From positions 1 to 40,131 of the forward strand of contig NZ_JAEQAZ010000066.1 in assembly GCF_016654115.1 (NCBI RefSeq): a stretch of DNA of 40,131 nt. The letters run 5' to 3'. A program made the position numbers and the translations under genes. This DNA is from Streptomyces sp. MBT53. GTDB taxonomy: Bacteria > Actinomycetota > Actinomycetes > Streptomycetales > Streptomycetaceae. A model generated the notes under the pieces. That model saw only the letters and a list, made by a program, of their open reading frames with translations, did not search any database and was not told the origin of the DNA. This document shows, in pieces, positions 23,841 through 31,202 of this stretch (its first letter is position 1; the number at the start of each line of letters is the position of its first letter).

Positions 23841-23885
23841 CAACGGCTCCTTTCCCTACGGCCATGTTCCCCCATGTGCGCTGGT

Positions 23886-23891
23886 TAGACT
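23886..23891 (+). promoter_or_regulatory. -10 element of a probable leaderless map transcript
   Basis: TAGACT lies 7 nt before the ATG of map, so transcription would begin at or one base before the start codon. No Shine-Dalgarno sequence is present between the two. The -35 region is weak. Confidence 0.45.
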
Positions 23892-23898
23892 CGCTGGC

Positions 23899-24756
23899 AT
23901 GTCTGGCCAGTCGCTGCTCGTACCAGGGGAGCTCTCTCCCACCCGTTCCGTGCCCGGAAACATCCGTCGCCCCGAGTACGTCGGCAAGCCCGCGCCGACC
24001 CCGTACACCGGGCCGGAGGTGCAGACGCCCGAGACGATCGAGGCGATGCGGATCGCCGGGCGGATCGCCGCGCGGGCGATGGCGGAGGCCGCGAAGGTCA
24101 TCTCGCCGGGGGTGACCACGGACGAACTCGACCGGGTGGCGCACGAGTACATGTGCGACCACGGCGCCTATCCGTCGACGCTCGGCTACCGCGGCTTCCC
24201 CAAGTCCCTGTGCACCTCCCTCAACGAGGTGATCTGCCACGGCATTCCGGACTCCACGGTGCTGCGCGACGGCGACATCATCAACCTCGACGTGACGGCG
24301 TACATCGGCGGGGTGCACGGCGACAACAACGCGACGTACCTGGTGGGCGACGTCGACGAGGAGAGCCGCCTGCTGGTCGAGCGCACCCGCGAGTCCCTGG
24401 ACCGCGCGATCAAGGCGGTCAAGCCGGGCCGCCAGATCAACATCATCGGCCGGGTCATCGAGTCGTACGCCAAGCGCTTCGGGTACGGCGTGGTCCGGGA
24501 CTTCACCGGCCACGGCATCAACTCGTCGTTCCACTCCGGCCTGATCGTCCCGCACTACGACAGCCCGCACGCGACGACGGTCATCCAGCCCGGGATGACG
24601 TTCACCATCGAGCCGATGCTGACGCTGGGGACGTACGAGTACGACATGTGGGACGACGGGTGGACGGTCGTCACGAAGGACCGGAAGCGGACGGCGCAGT
24701 TCGAGCACACGCTGGTGGTGACGGAGACGGGGGTGGAGGTGCTCACCCTGCCGTAG
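23899..24756 (+). CDS. map: Methionine aminopeptidase, type I
   Basis: This 285-aa cytosolic metallo-enzyme removes the initiator methionine from nascent proteins. The five metal ligands of the pita-bread fold are visible: D131 (NLDVTAY), D142 (HGDNNATY), H205 (FTGHGI), E238 (TIEPML) and E269 (QFEHTLVV); the substrate-site His is in CHGIPD. About 40 residues precede the catalytic domain, with the Pro-rich RRPEYVGKPAPTPYTGPEVQTPE linker known from mycobacterial and Streptomyces MetAP with an N-terminal extension. ATG at 23899 is preferred: the longer frame lacks a ribosome site, and a TAGACT box sits just upstream. It ends in a clear intrinsic terminator. Confidence 0.95.
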   Translation: MSGQSLLVPGELSPTRSVPGNIRRPEYVGKPAPTPYTGPEVQTPETIEAMRIAGRIAARAMAEAAKVISPGVTTDELDRVAHEYMCDHGAYPSTLGYRGFPKSLCTSLNEVICHGIPDSTVLRDGDIINLDVTAYIGGVHGDNNATYLVGDVDEESRLLVERTRESLDRAIKAVKPGRQINIIGRVIESYAKRFGYGVVRDFTGHGINSSFHSGLIVPHYDSPHATTVIQPGMTFTIEPMLTLGTYEYDMWDDGWTVVTKDRKRTAQFEHTLVVTETGVEVLTLP

Positions 24757-24762
24757 CGCCTC

Positions 24763-24797
24763 AAGACCCACTCTCCGTCGAGGGTGGGTCTTTTCTT
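24763..24797 (+). terminator. map intrinsic terminator
   Basis: AAGACCCACTCTC pairs with GAGGGTGGGTCTT (one mismatch) around a short CGTC loop, followed by a T-rich tail (TTCTT). It lies 6 nt after the map stop. Confidence 0.9.
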
Positions 24798-24808
24798 GTA
24801 CGCTTTTA

Positions 24809-24823
24809 CCGACAGGATGTCGG
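24809..24823 (+). promoter_or_regulatory. Palindrome upstream of the heme oxygenase promoter
   Basis: CCGACA-GGA-TGTCGG is a perfect inverted repeat, ending 7 nt before a -35-like TTGACT (24831-24836). Its place suggests an activator or second repressor site besides the iron box. Confidence 0.4.
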
Positions 24824-24835
24824 CAACCTGTTGAC

Positions 24836-24854
24836 TTAGGTAAGGCTTGCCTTA
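24836..24854 (+). promoter_or_regulatory. Iron box (DmdR1/IdeR/DtxR operator) of the heme oxygenase gene
   Basis: TTAGGTAAGGCTTGCCTTA matches the DtxR-family iron box consensus TTAGGTTAGGCTAACCTAA at most positions and is itself palindromic. It overlaps the -35 TTGACT and the spacer, so an Fe2+-loaded repressor would block transcription. The heme oxygenase start is 13 nt downstream. Confidence 0.85.
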
Positions 24855-24867
24855 GAGGATAGAGCTC

Positions 24868-25515
24868 ATGGACTCCTTCTCGACAGTCATCCGCACCGCG
24901 TCCCACGAACAGCACGTGGAGGCCGAGACCTCCAGCTTCATGAGCGATCTGCTCGGCGGCCGACTGGGCGTGGACGCGTACGCCCGCTACACCGAGCAAC
25001 TCTGGTTCGTGTACGAGGCGTTGGAGACCTGTGCCGAGCGACTGACGGCGGACCCGGTGACCGGGCCCTTCATCCAGGCCGAGTTGTTCCGACTGCCCGC
25101 GCTGGAGCGGGACCTTGAGCATCTGCGCGGTGCGGACTGGCGCACGGGCCTGACGGCTCTTCCCGCCACCCAGGCCTACGCGGACCGGGTGCGGGAGTGC
25201 GCGGAGTCATGGCCCGCCGGCTACATCGCCCACCACTACACCCGCTACCTCGGCGACCTCTCCGGCGGCCAGATCATCCGCGACAAGGCGGAGCGGACAT
25301 GGGGGTTCACGCGCAAGGGCGACGGCGTGCGGTTCTACGTCTTCGAGGAGATCGGCAACCCGGCGGCGTTCAAGCGGGGTTACCGCGAACTCCTGGACGG
25401 CATCCGGGTCGACGACCTGGAGAAGCAGCGGATCGTGGCGGAGTGCAAGCGGGCGTTCGCGCTCAACACCGGGGTCTTTCGGGCGTTGGGCGAGGAGTTT
25501 CCGCTGAGCGCGTGA
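24868..25515 (+). CDS. Heme oxygenase (HmuO type)
   Basis: This 215-aa cytosolic enzyme cleaves heme to biliverdin, CO and Fe2+. It aligns closely with the heme oxygenase HmuO of Corynebacterium: the proximal heme ligand is H16 in HEQHVEAE, followed by FMSDLLGGRLG. The distal helix is IAHHYTRYLGDLSGGQII with the Gly-rich kink, and the C-terminal FALNTGVF fits the last helix. The length is the family norm. Its own iron box predicts expression under iron starvation, together with heme capture and import genes to the right. It ends 6 nt from the convergent PhzF-like gene. Confidence 0.95.
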   Translation: MDSFSTVIRTASHEQHVEAETSSFMSDLLGGRLGVDAYARYTEQLWFVYEALETCAERLTADPVTGPFIQAELFRLPALERDLEHLRGADWRTGLTALPATQAYADRVRECAESWPAGYIAHHYTRYLGDLSGGQIIRDKAERTWGFTRKGDGVRFYVFEEIGNPAAFKRGYRELLDGIRVDDLEKQRIVAECKRAFALNTGVFRALGEEFPLSA

Positions 25516-25521
25516 CGCCGG

Positions 25522-26166
25522 CTAGCGCTCCAGGAACACCCGTCCGCCGACCTCCACCCAACCCCCCGGCTGCGGCGCCGTGAGTATCTGCGACCCCGCG
25601 CCCTGCGTGATGTTGAGGGCGCGGCCCAGCTGGTCGGTCAGCAGCAGTGCCGCCGCGCCCGTCGCCTCGTCCTCGTGGATGCCGTCGTCGCGGCCGGGGA
25701 AGGCACGGGCGCGGACGCGGCCCGCCGCCTCGTCCTCCCAGGCCCAGGCGTAGATCCACTCGCCGGGCGGAGGCACGGGCAGGGCGTCGACCTCGGCGGC
25801 GGTGGCGTACTGGCGCAGGGTGCGCGGCGGGACCCACTCCGGGAGGGCCTCGATCCAGCTGAACTCGCCGTCCAGGCGGGCACCGACCACGCCCGCGGGG
25901 GTGACCAGCTCGGGTATGTCCAGCAGCCAGGCCGAGCCGACGCAGGGGTGGCCGGCGAAGGGCAGGCGGGTGGTCGGGGTGTAGATGTCGATCACTCCGC
26001 GCTCGGGGTCGTCGACGAACACCGTCTCGCTGAAGCCGAGTTTCCCGGCGAACAACTGTCGCTCGTCCGGATCCGGCATGACGGAACCCTCGCGGACGAC
26101 GCCTAGTTCGTTGCCGTATCCGCCGCTTGGGCCGCAGAAGACACGCAGTACGTCGTAGTCAGTCAC
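25522..26166 (-). CDS. Short PhzF-family protein (isomerase/epimerase-like)
   Basis: This 214-aa protein has the PhzF/diaminopimelate-epimerase-like fold. YDVLRVFCGPSGGYGNELGVV corresponds to the usual VF......GNPAGVV start. GFSETVFV carries the catalytic Glu (E47). IYTPTTRLPFAGHPCVGSAWLL is the family mid-motif, and ITQGAGSQILTAP with VEVGGRVFLE is the C-terminus. Typical PhzF proteins are 260-300 aa, so a central part is shortened. The reaction is unknown. GTG at 26166 lies inside the end of the upstream gene (8-nt overlap), so translation is coupled. It appears to be the last gene of the htaA operon, which would make it iron-regulated. Confidence 0.75.
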   Translation of the reverse strand: MTDYDVLRVFCGPSGGYGNELGVVREGSVMPDPDERQLFAGKLGFSETVFVDDPERGVIDIYTPTTRLPFAGHPCVGSAWLLDIPELVTPAGVVGARLDGEFSWIEALPEWVPPRTLRQYATAAEVDALPVPPPGEWIYAWAWEDEAAGRVRARAFPGRDDGIHEDEATGAAALLLTDQLGRALNITQGAGSQILTAPQPGGWVEVGGRVFLER

Positions 26167-27049
26167 GGGGGCATTCAAACATCGCCCGGGCGGCGAGGTC
26201 ATCCCAGGCCGGGGCTCCGCCGGGGAGGGGCCAGGTGGGGGTGGGTGCGTTGTCGTAGGGCAGTGAGGACAGGGTGTCGCCGAACGCCCTGTCCAGCGAG
26301 GCCCGTTGATGGGCGAGGCCCGGGTGGGCGGGGCGCGCTGCCAGTCGCTCCACGCGCTGTTCGTGCGCCTCGGTGATCTCGTCGGCGGTGCGGCGCCAGT
26401 CCGCCTCGTCCGGTACGCGGCGCAGCTCCACGCACACCGGTTGCATGCCCTCCGCGAGCGCGGCCACGGCACGGTCGTGGCCGTCGAGGATCAGCCAGCC
26501 GTCGAGGAAGGTCACCCACCACAGGAGGACGGGCGCGAGGGTGCCTTCGCGCGCGTGCTTGCGGTACGCCTTCACGCGCGGGGCGTCGGGCGGGGAGAGC
26601 CGGCGCAGGGGCAGGATGCCGTGCCAGCCGCCGCCGCAGTACAGCTCCAGGGTGCCGTTCGGCCACTCCCCCACGAAGTCCGTCGTCCAGATGCCGGGGG
26701 CGAAGCGGTCGCGCCGGGACAGGGCCCAACGGCCGTCATACAGCGGCCCGTTCGGTGTCTCCTCCAGCCGACGCGCGTACTGGTGGACCCAGTTGACGTC
26801 CCGACGCTGTTGCGCGGCGCGAAGCGGCGGCAGGGGTGGGCGGTAGCCCTCGAAGCGGTGCAGGACGAGGTCGTGGCAGCAGCCGTCGCCGTCCAACCGG
26901 CCCAGGAACAGCGGGTGTTCACCCTGGCGGAACAGCCTGCGTCCGCCGTCCGCCCTCTCGAAACGCAGCGGGGACGGACCGGGCCGACCGGTCACGGTCA
27001 GCACCAGTCCGTCCTCCGACAGCGTCTCTCTGTGCCCCCTCGTATCCAT
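26159..27049 (-). CDS. Protein of unknown function, 296 aa, in the htaA operon
   Basis: I do not recognise this family. It has no signal peptide and no membrane segment, is rich in Arg, Trp and Asp, and is presumably cytosolic. Visible: CCHDLVLHRFEGYRPP, LYDGRWALSRRDRFAPGIWTTDFVGEWPNGTLELYCGGGWHGILPLRRLSPPDAPRVKAYRKHAREG, and LLWWVTFLDGWLILDGHDRAVAALAEG; the last resembles the DGHHR motif of ParB/sulfiredoxin-like folds. The C-terminal third is helical. It starts 11 nt after the stop of the second htaA gene and overlaps the PhzF-like gene, so all are likely one iron-controlled transcript. A role linked to heme or iron is inference from place only. Confidence 0.7.
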   Translation of the reverse strand: MDTRGHRETLSEDGLVLTVTGRPGPSPLRFERADGGRRLFRQGEHPLFLGRLDGDGCCHDLVLHRFEGYRPPLPPLRAAQQRRDVNWVHQYARRLEETPNGPLYDGRWALSRRDRFAPGIWTTDFVGEWPNGTLELYCGGGWHGILPLRRLSPPDAPRVKAYRKHAREGTLAPVLLWWVTFLDGWLILDGHDRAVAALAEGMQPVCVELRRVPDEADWRRTADEITEAHEQRVERLAARPAHPGLAHQRASLDRAFGDTLSSLPYDNAPTPTWPLPGGAPAWDDLAARAMFECPRD

Positions 27050-27060
27050 GGGGCACAGTC

Positions 27061-28563
27061 TTACGCCTCGGTGGCCTCCGCGCGCCGCCTGCGCATGGCG
27101 AACACCACGCCCGCGCCCGCCGCCACCGTGACCGCGGCTGCCGCGCCCAGTGCCGTTACCGGTACGTCGGAACCCGTCGAGGCGAGGGAGCCGGTCGCGC
27201 CGCCCGTCGTCGAACCCGTGACGCCGCCCGAAGTCGAGCCCGTCGTACCGGAGTTGCCGGAGGAGCCCGAGGAGCCTGTGCCGCTCGTCGACGACGGGTC
27301 GTCCGAGGGGAGGGTGGCGTCTGCAGTCAACGCCACCGACAGGTCCAGCGGGTCGAGTTCGGCACCCGTCTGGTAGAAGCCGCCGAAGGCCTTCGCGCCG
27401 GCCGCGGTGAGGGTGGTGGTGACGTCGTCGAGGGTGATGACGTCGTCCTTCGCGGTGAGGTCGGTCGAGCCCGCCTTCAGGTCGGCCAGGACCACGTCCT
27501 CGGACTTCTCGCCCAGGCTCGTCACGTCCGCCGTCAGTTCGCCGGAGCCGCCGTCGAGGGTCGCCTTGAGGTCGGTGAAGGTGAGGTCGAGGCCGTAAGT
27601 GCCGTTGTCCTCATGGCCCTTGAAGTTCACCGCGCCCTCGAAGGCGGCGGAGAGGGTGTCGGCGTCGGTGTCGTAGCTGCCGGTCGCGCCGGTGAAGGTG
27701 AAGACGCCGTTGGCGGTGGCCTGGGCCGCGCCGTCCGACGTGGTGATCCTGCCCTTGGCGACGCTGCCGACGACGTAGGAGCGGAAGGACTCCTTGACGC
27801 CCCAGGTGAGCGTGCCGTCCGCGATCTCGCCCTTGGTGGCGGCCGGTTCGGAAGCCGTGTCCGAGGGGCTCGCGGTGTCGGAGGGTGTGGTGGACGGGGT
27901 GGCCGACTGCGTGGACGTGGGGCTGGGCGTGGTGGACGCGGGCGTCGACGGCGGCGGCGAACTGGGCGCGCTCGGGGTCGGGGACGTCGTCGACACCGGC
28001 TTGACCGCCGACAGCGGGTCGCCGGCCGCGTTGGCGTACGACGGGCTGCCGAGGAAGTCGGCCGCCGCGCCGGTCAGCGTGGTGGCCAGGTTCGTCAGAT
28101 CCTGGCTGGTGGGCGCGGCGACCGTGGCGAGCGTGACGTCCTGCTGCTTGGCGCCGCCGTTGGAGACCAGGTCGGCGGTGAGGGTGCCCGCCGCGCTGTC
28201 GTACTGGAAGTCCGACATCTCCCGCACGAAGCCGTGCAGCGTCGACTTCGCGGTGACCGTGCCCTTGAAGGTGAGGTGCAGGGTGTGGCCGGTGGTGTCG
28301 TACGTACCCGTGCCGGCGGTGAAGGTGAAGGCGCCGTTCTCGGCGGCCTGCGAGGCGCCGTCCGTCGCGGTGAAGGAGCCCGCGGCGGCGCCGGTCACGT
28401 AGCTGCGATACGACTGCTTGATGCCCCAGGTCAACTCGTAGCCGCTGAGCGGGACTTCGGCCGCGGACGCGGTGGTCGTGGCGAGCGCGGTGGCGCCGAG
28501 CGCGGCGGCGGTCGCGACAGCCGCGGCGAGGGCGAAGGACGGGCGAGGTCGTCTGACGGGCAT
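27061..28563 (-). CDS. HtaA-domain heme-binding protein with LAxTG sorting signal
   Basis: This 500-aa secreted protein has a signal peptide at residues 1-35 (ending ASA-AE) and HtaA domain 1 at about 41-200 (LTWGIKQSYRSYVTG). A Ser/Thr/Pro-rich linker follows (about 205-255), then HtaA domain 2 at about 262-420 (LTWGVKESFRSYVVG and FKGHEDNGTYGLDLTF), and a Gly/Ser/Thr spacer. The C-terminal sorting signal is LASTG (460-464), a hydrophobic helix and RRRR, which fits class-E sortases that recognise LAxTG. It should therefore be covalently wall-linked and capture heme or hemoproteins. AAGGAGAA precedes the ATG. It lies 62 nt after the first htaA gene in the operon headed by the iron box at 30087. 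In C. diphtheriae HtaA, Tyr and His bind heme; here only domain 2 keeps both at the usual places. Confidence 0.9.
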   Translation of the reverse strand: MPVRRPRPSFALAAAVATAAALGATALATTTASAAEVPLSGYELTWGIKQSYRSYVTGAAAGSFTATDGASQAAENGAFTFTAGTGTYDTTGHTLHLTFKGTVTAKSTLHGFVREMSDFQYDSAAGTLTADLVSNGGAKQQDVTLATVAAPTSQDLTNLATTLTGAAADFLGSPSYANAAGDPLSAVKPVSTTSPTPSAPSSPPPSTPASTTPSPTSTQSATPSTTPSDTASPSDTASEPAATKGEIADGTLTWGVKESFRSYVVGSVAKGRITTSDGAAQATANGVFTFTGATGSYDTDADTLSAAFEGAVNFKGHEDNGTYGLDLTFTDLKATLDGGSGELTADVTSLGEKSEDVVLADLKAGSTDLTAKDDVITLDDVTTTLTAAGAKAFGGFYQTGAELDPLDLSVALTADATLPSDDPSSTSGTGSSGSSGNSGTTGSTSGGVTGSTTGGATGSLASTGSDVPVTALGAAAAVTVAAGAGVVFAMRRRRAEATEA

Positions 28564-28625
28564 GGCCGTGGTTCTCCTTGAGAGATGAGTGGATGGCCCG
28601 CCGACACGCGGACCGGGTAAGGGAG

Positions 28626-30050
28626 TTACTCCGCTTCCGGCGATGCGCCGCCGGCCGCCGGGCGGGTGCGGCGCCTGCGGACGACGACGAGCACGGACAC
28701 CGCGGCCACCAGCAGCAGGGCGCCTGCCCCGAGGCCGATCGGCAGGGCGGCCGAACTGCCGCTGCCGGACGTGGAGTTGTCGGCCACCGGCTCGGCGGAG
28801 ACCGAGGGCTTGGCCGACTGGCCCTCCGGGGTCCCGGTCGCCGTGGGGGTGGTGCCCAGGTCGGGCAGGGCGGGCAGTTTCGCGTCGTCGGTGAGGGCGA
28901 CGGCCAGGGACACCGGGTCCATGGCGGTGCCCGCCTGGTACATCCCGCCGAAGGCCTTGGCGCCCTGCGCGGTGAGTTTCGCGGGTGCCTCGGTGAGTTT
29001 CGCGAGCCCCTTGACCGCCTTGAGGTTCTCGGCGGTGAAGGTGACCAGCGGGACCTTCTTGCCCGTGAAGTCGCCATCGGCACCCGCCACATCGGCGTAG
29101 AGCGTGCCCTTGCCGTCGGCGACGGTGGTCCGGACTCCGCCGAGTTTCAGGTCGAGGCCCTGCGCGCCGGTGAAGCGCACCGCGCCCTTGAACGAGGCGG
29201 TCAACTCCCCGTTCTTGTACGTCCCTTCGCCGTCGGGGAAGCGGAAGAGGGCGCCGCCGTCCTCGGCTCCCGCCGACAGCGTCCACCTGCCCTTGGCGAT
29301 GTCACCGGTGACGTACTCCCGGAAGGTGCGGCGCACGCCCCAGTCGACGGCGCCGTCCGCGATCGCACCGCTCGAACTCTCCTTCTCCGTCGCCGACTTG
29401 GCGGGAGGGGGCGTGGCCTTTTTCGTGGCCGCGGCCTTCACGTCCGCCGAGAGGCTCACCGGGTCGAGGACCGTGCCGGCCGTGTAGTAGCCGGCGAAGG
29501 ACTTGGCGCCCTGCGAAGTCAGCGTGGCGGGAAGGTTGTTGAGGACGACCGCGGTGCCGCCGCCCTTCATGTCGATGCCGCCCAGGGAGAGGTTGGCGAA
29601 GGGGACCTGGGAGGACGTGGTGACCGTCCCCGTTCCCTTCGCCTTGCTGGTGACGTCCAGGTAGAGGGTGCCCGTCGAGCCCGAGATACGGACCGTGGGG
29701 CGGCTCAGGGTGAGGTCCAGCTCGTAGCTGCCGTCGGTCTTCTTGTGGCCGACGAAGTGCACCCCGCCCGCGAAGGACGAGCGGAACGCGCCCGTCGAGC
29801 CGTCGTAGGAACCCGTCGCCGAGGGGAAGCGGAACTGGCTGCTGCCCACGGTCGCCGCGCCGCCCGTAAGCGAGTAACTGCCGTTCGCTATGGGCCCGGT
29901 GACATAGCTCTGGAACGAGGACTTGATGCCCCAGTCGAGCCTGCCGCCCTGCACGGTGCGGCTCTCCGCGTGGGCGAGGCCCGCCGGGAGAAGGGCGCCG
30001 AGGACGGCCGTGAGCAGCACGGTGACCAGGGCTCTTGGGCGCGCGGGCAT
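28626..30050 (-). CDS. HtaA-domain heme-binding protein, membrane-anchored
   Basis: This 474-aa secreted protein has a signal peptide at residues 1-28 (ending AHA-ES), HtaA domain 1 at about 33-200 (LDWGIKSSFQSYVTG and FVGHKKTDGSYELDLTL), a Lys/Ala/Pro linker, and HtaA domain 2 at about 230-385 (VDWGVRRTFREYVTG and FTGAQGLDLKL). A Thr/Ser/Pro spacer leads to one C-terminal membrane helix with RRRR. Unlike its neighbour it has no LAxTG motif, so it stays in the membrane. Domain 1 keeps Tyr and His heme-ligand candidates; domain 2 has lost the His. GGAGGA precedes the ATG. It is the first gene after the iron box at 30087-30105 and is divergent from hmuT. It probably hands heme from the wall to HmuT. 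Confidence 0.9.
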   Translation of the reverse strand: MPARPRALVTVLLTAVLGALLPAGLAHAESRTVQGGRLDWGIKSSFQSYVTGPIANGSYSLTGGAATVGSSQFRFPSATGSYDGSTGAFRSSFAGGVHFVGHKKTDGSYELDLTLSRPTVRISGSTGTLYLDVTSKAKGTGTVTTSSQVPFANLSLGGIDMKGGGTAVVLNNLPATLTSQGAKSFAGYYTAGTVLDPVSLSADVKAAATKKATPPPAKSATEKESSSGAIADGAVDWGVRRTFREYVTGDIAKGRWTLSAGAEDGGALFRFPDGEGTYKNGELTASFKGAVRFTGAQGLDLKLGGVRTTVADGKGTLYADVAGADGDFTGKKVPLVTFTAENLKAVKGLAKLTEAPAKLTAQGAKAFGGMYQAGTAMDPVSLAVALTDDAKLPALPDLGTTPTATGTPEGQSAKPSVSAEPVADNSTSGSGSSAALPIGLGAGALLLVAAVSVLVVVRRRRTRPAAGGASPEAE

Positions 30051-30086
30051 GGGTGGGTCCTCCGGTGACGACAGCCGGTAGCGAAC

Positions 30087-30105
30087 AAAGGTAAGGCTAA
30101 CCTAA
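30087..30105. promoter_or_regulatory. Shared iron box between htaA operon and hmuTUV
   Basis: AAAGGTAAGGCTAACCTAA is a near-consensus DtxR-family (DmdR1/IdeR) operator. It sits in the 114-bp divergent region, 37 nt from the htaA start and 60 nt from the hmuT start, so one repressor site could switch both heme-capture and heme-import operons. Confidence 0.88.
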
Positions 30106-30164
30106 GCTTTCTTCACCAGAAACGACAGAGGCCGAGAGAACCGACGCGTTCGGGAGAGCCGACA

Positions 30165-31202
30165 GTGTCCGAAGGACCGAGAGAGACGGGCGGGACCGTG
30201 CCACGCTTGCGCACACGACTGGCGGGAGCACTGTTGACCGTGCTCGCGCTCACGCTCACCGGATGCGGGGGCACCGGCGGCTCCGCGACCACGGCGTCCG
30301 CTACGACCGCCGCCGCGGCCAATCGCGTAGAGCCGCTGACCGATACTCCTGAACCTCAACTCCCGGTCACCGTCAGCTCCGCCGACGGCAAGAAGGTCAC
30401 TGTGCGCGAGGCGCGGCGCATCGTGCCGCTCTCCGGCAGCCTCAGCGAGATCGTGTTCACGCTCGGGCTCGGCGACCGGGTCGTGGCCCGGGACATCACC
30501 GCCACCTTCCAACAGGCCGCGAAACTCCCGCTGGTGACCCGTAACCACGATGTCTCCGCCGAGAGCGTGCTGTCGCTGAAGCCCGATCTCGTGCTCGCCG
30601 AGAAGACCACCGGGCCGTCCGAGGCGATGGGCCAGATCCGCGCGGCCGGTGTTCCCGTCCTGGTCGTCGACCCGGCGCAGGGCCTGGCGGATGTCGGCCC
30701 GCGCATCCAGGCGGTGGCCGACGCGCTCGGTGTACCGGCCGCCGGCAAGGAGCTGACCAAGCGCTCGGAGGACCGGATCGCCGCCGTACGCAAGGCGATT
30801 CCGGCGCACAAGGAGAGGCCGCGGGTCGCGTTCCTCTATCTGCGCGGCTCCGCGTCCGTGTATCTCATCGGCGGGAAGGGCTCGGGCGCGACCTCGCTCC
30901 TGAAGGCGGCCGGGGCGGTCGACGCGGGTGCGGAGTCGGGGCTGGAGCAGGACTTCACGGCCATCACCACCGAGGCGCTCGCGAAAGCCGCGCCGGACGC
31001 GATTCTCGTCATGACCAAGGGACTTGAGTCGGTCGGCGGGATCGACGGGCTGGTGAAGATCCCCGGGGTCGCGCAGACCCCGGCCGGGATGGACCGACGG
31101 ATCGTGTCGATCGAGGACGGGGTGCTGCTCAACTACGGGCCGCGCACCGACCAGGTGCTCAAGTCGATCGTGGCGCAGTTGTACGCGGACGACACCAAGT
31201 GA
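30165..31202 (+). CDS. hmuT: Heme ABC transporter substrate-binding lipoprotein
   Basis: This 345-aa lipoprotein belongs to the class-III periplasmic-type binding proteins (Fe-B12/heme). The lipobox is ALTLTGC with C34 after a short Arg-rich n-region. Then come VTVREARRIVPLSGSLSEIVFTLGLGDRVVARDITATFQQAAKLPLVTRNHDVSAESVLSLKPDLVLAE, which is the HmuT signature, and LLKAAGAVDAG, IDGLVKIPGVAQTPAG and VLLNYGPRTDQVLKSI. It accepts heme at the outer membrane face and docks on HmuUV. GTG at 30165 has GGGAGA at good spacing; GTG at 30198 (VPRLRTRL) would also give a lipoprotein signal. Its stop overlaps the hmuU start (GTGA). Confidence 0.93.
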   Translation: MSEGPRETGGTVPRLRTRLAGALLTVLALTLTGCGGTGGSATTASATTAAAANRVEPLTDTPEPQLPVTVSSADGKKVTVREARRIVPLSGSLSEIVFTLGLGDRVVARDITATFQQAAKLPLVTRNHDVSAESVLSLKPDLVLAEKTTGPSEAMGQIRAAGVPVLVVDPAQGLADVGPRIQAVADALGVPAAGKELTKRSEDRIAAVRKAIPAHKERPRVAFLYLRGSASVYLIGGKGSGATSLLKAAGAVDAGAESGLEQDFTAITTEALAKAAPDAILVMTKGLESVGGIDGLVKIPGVAQTPAGMDRRIVSIEDGVLLNYGPRTDQVLKSIVAQLYADDTK

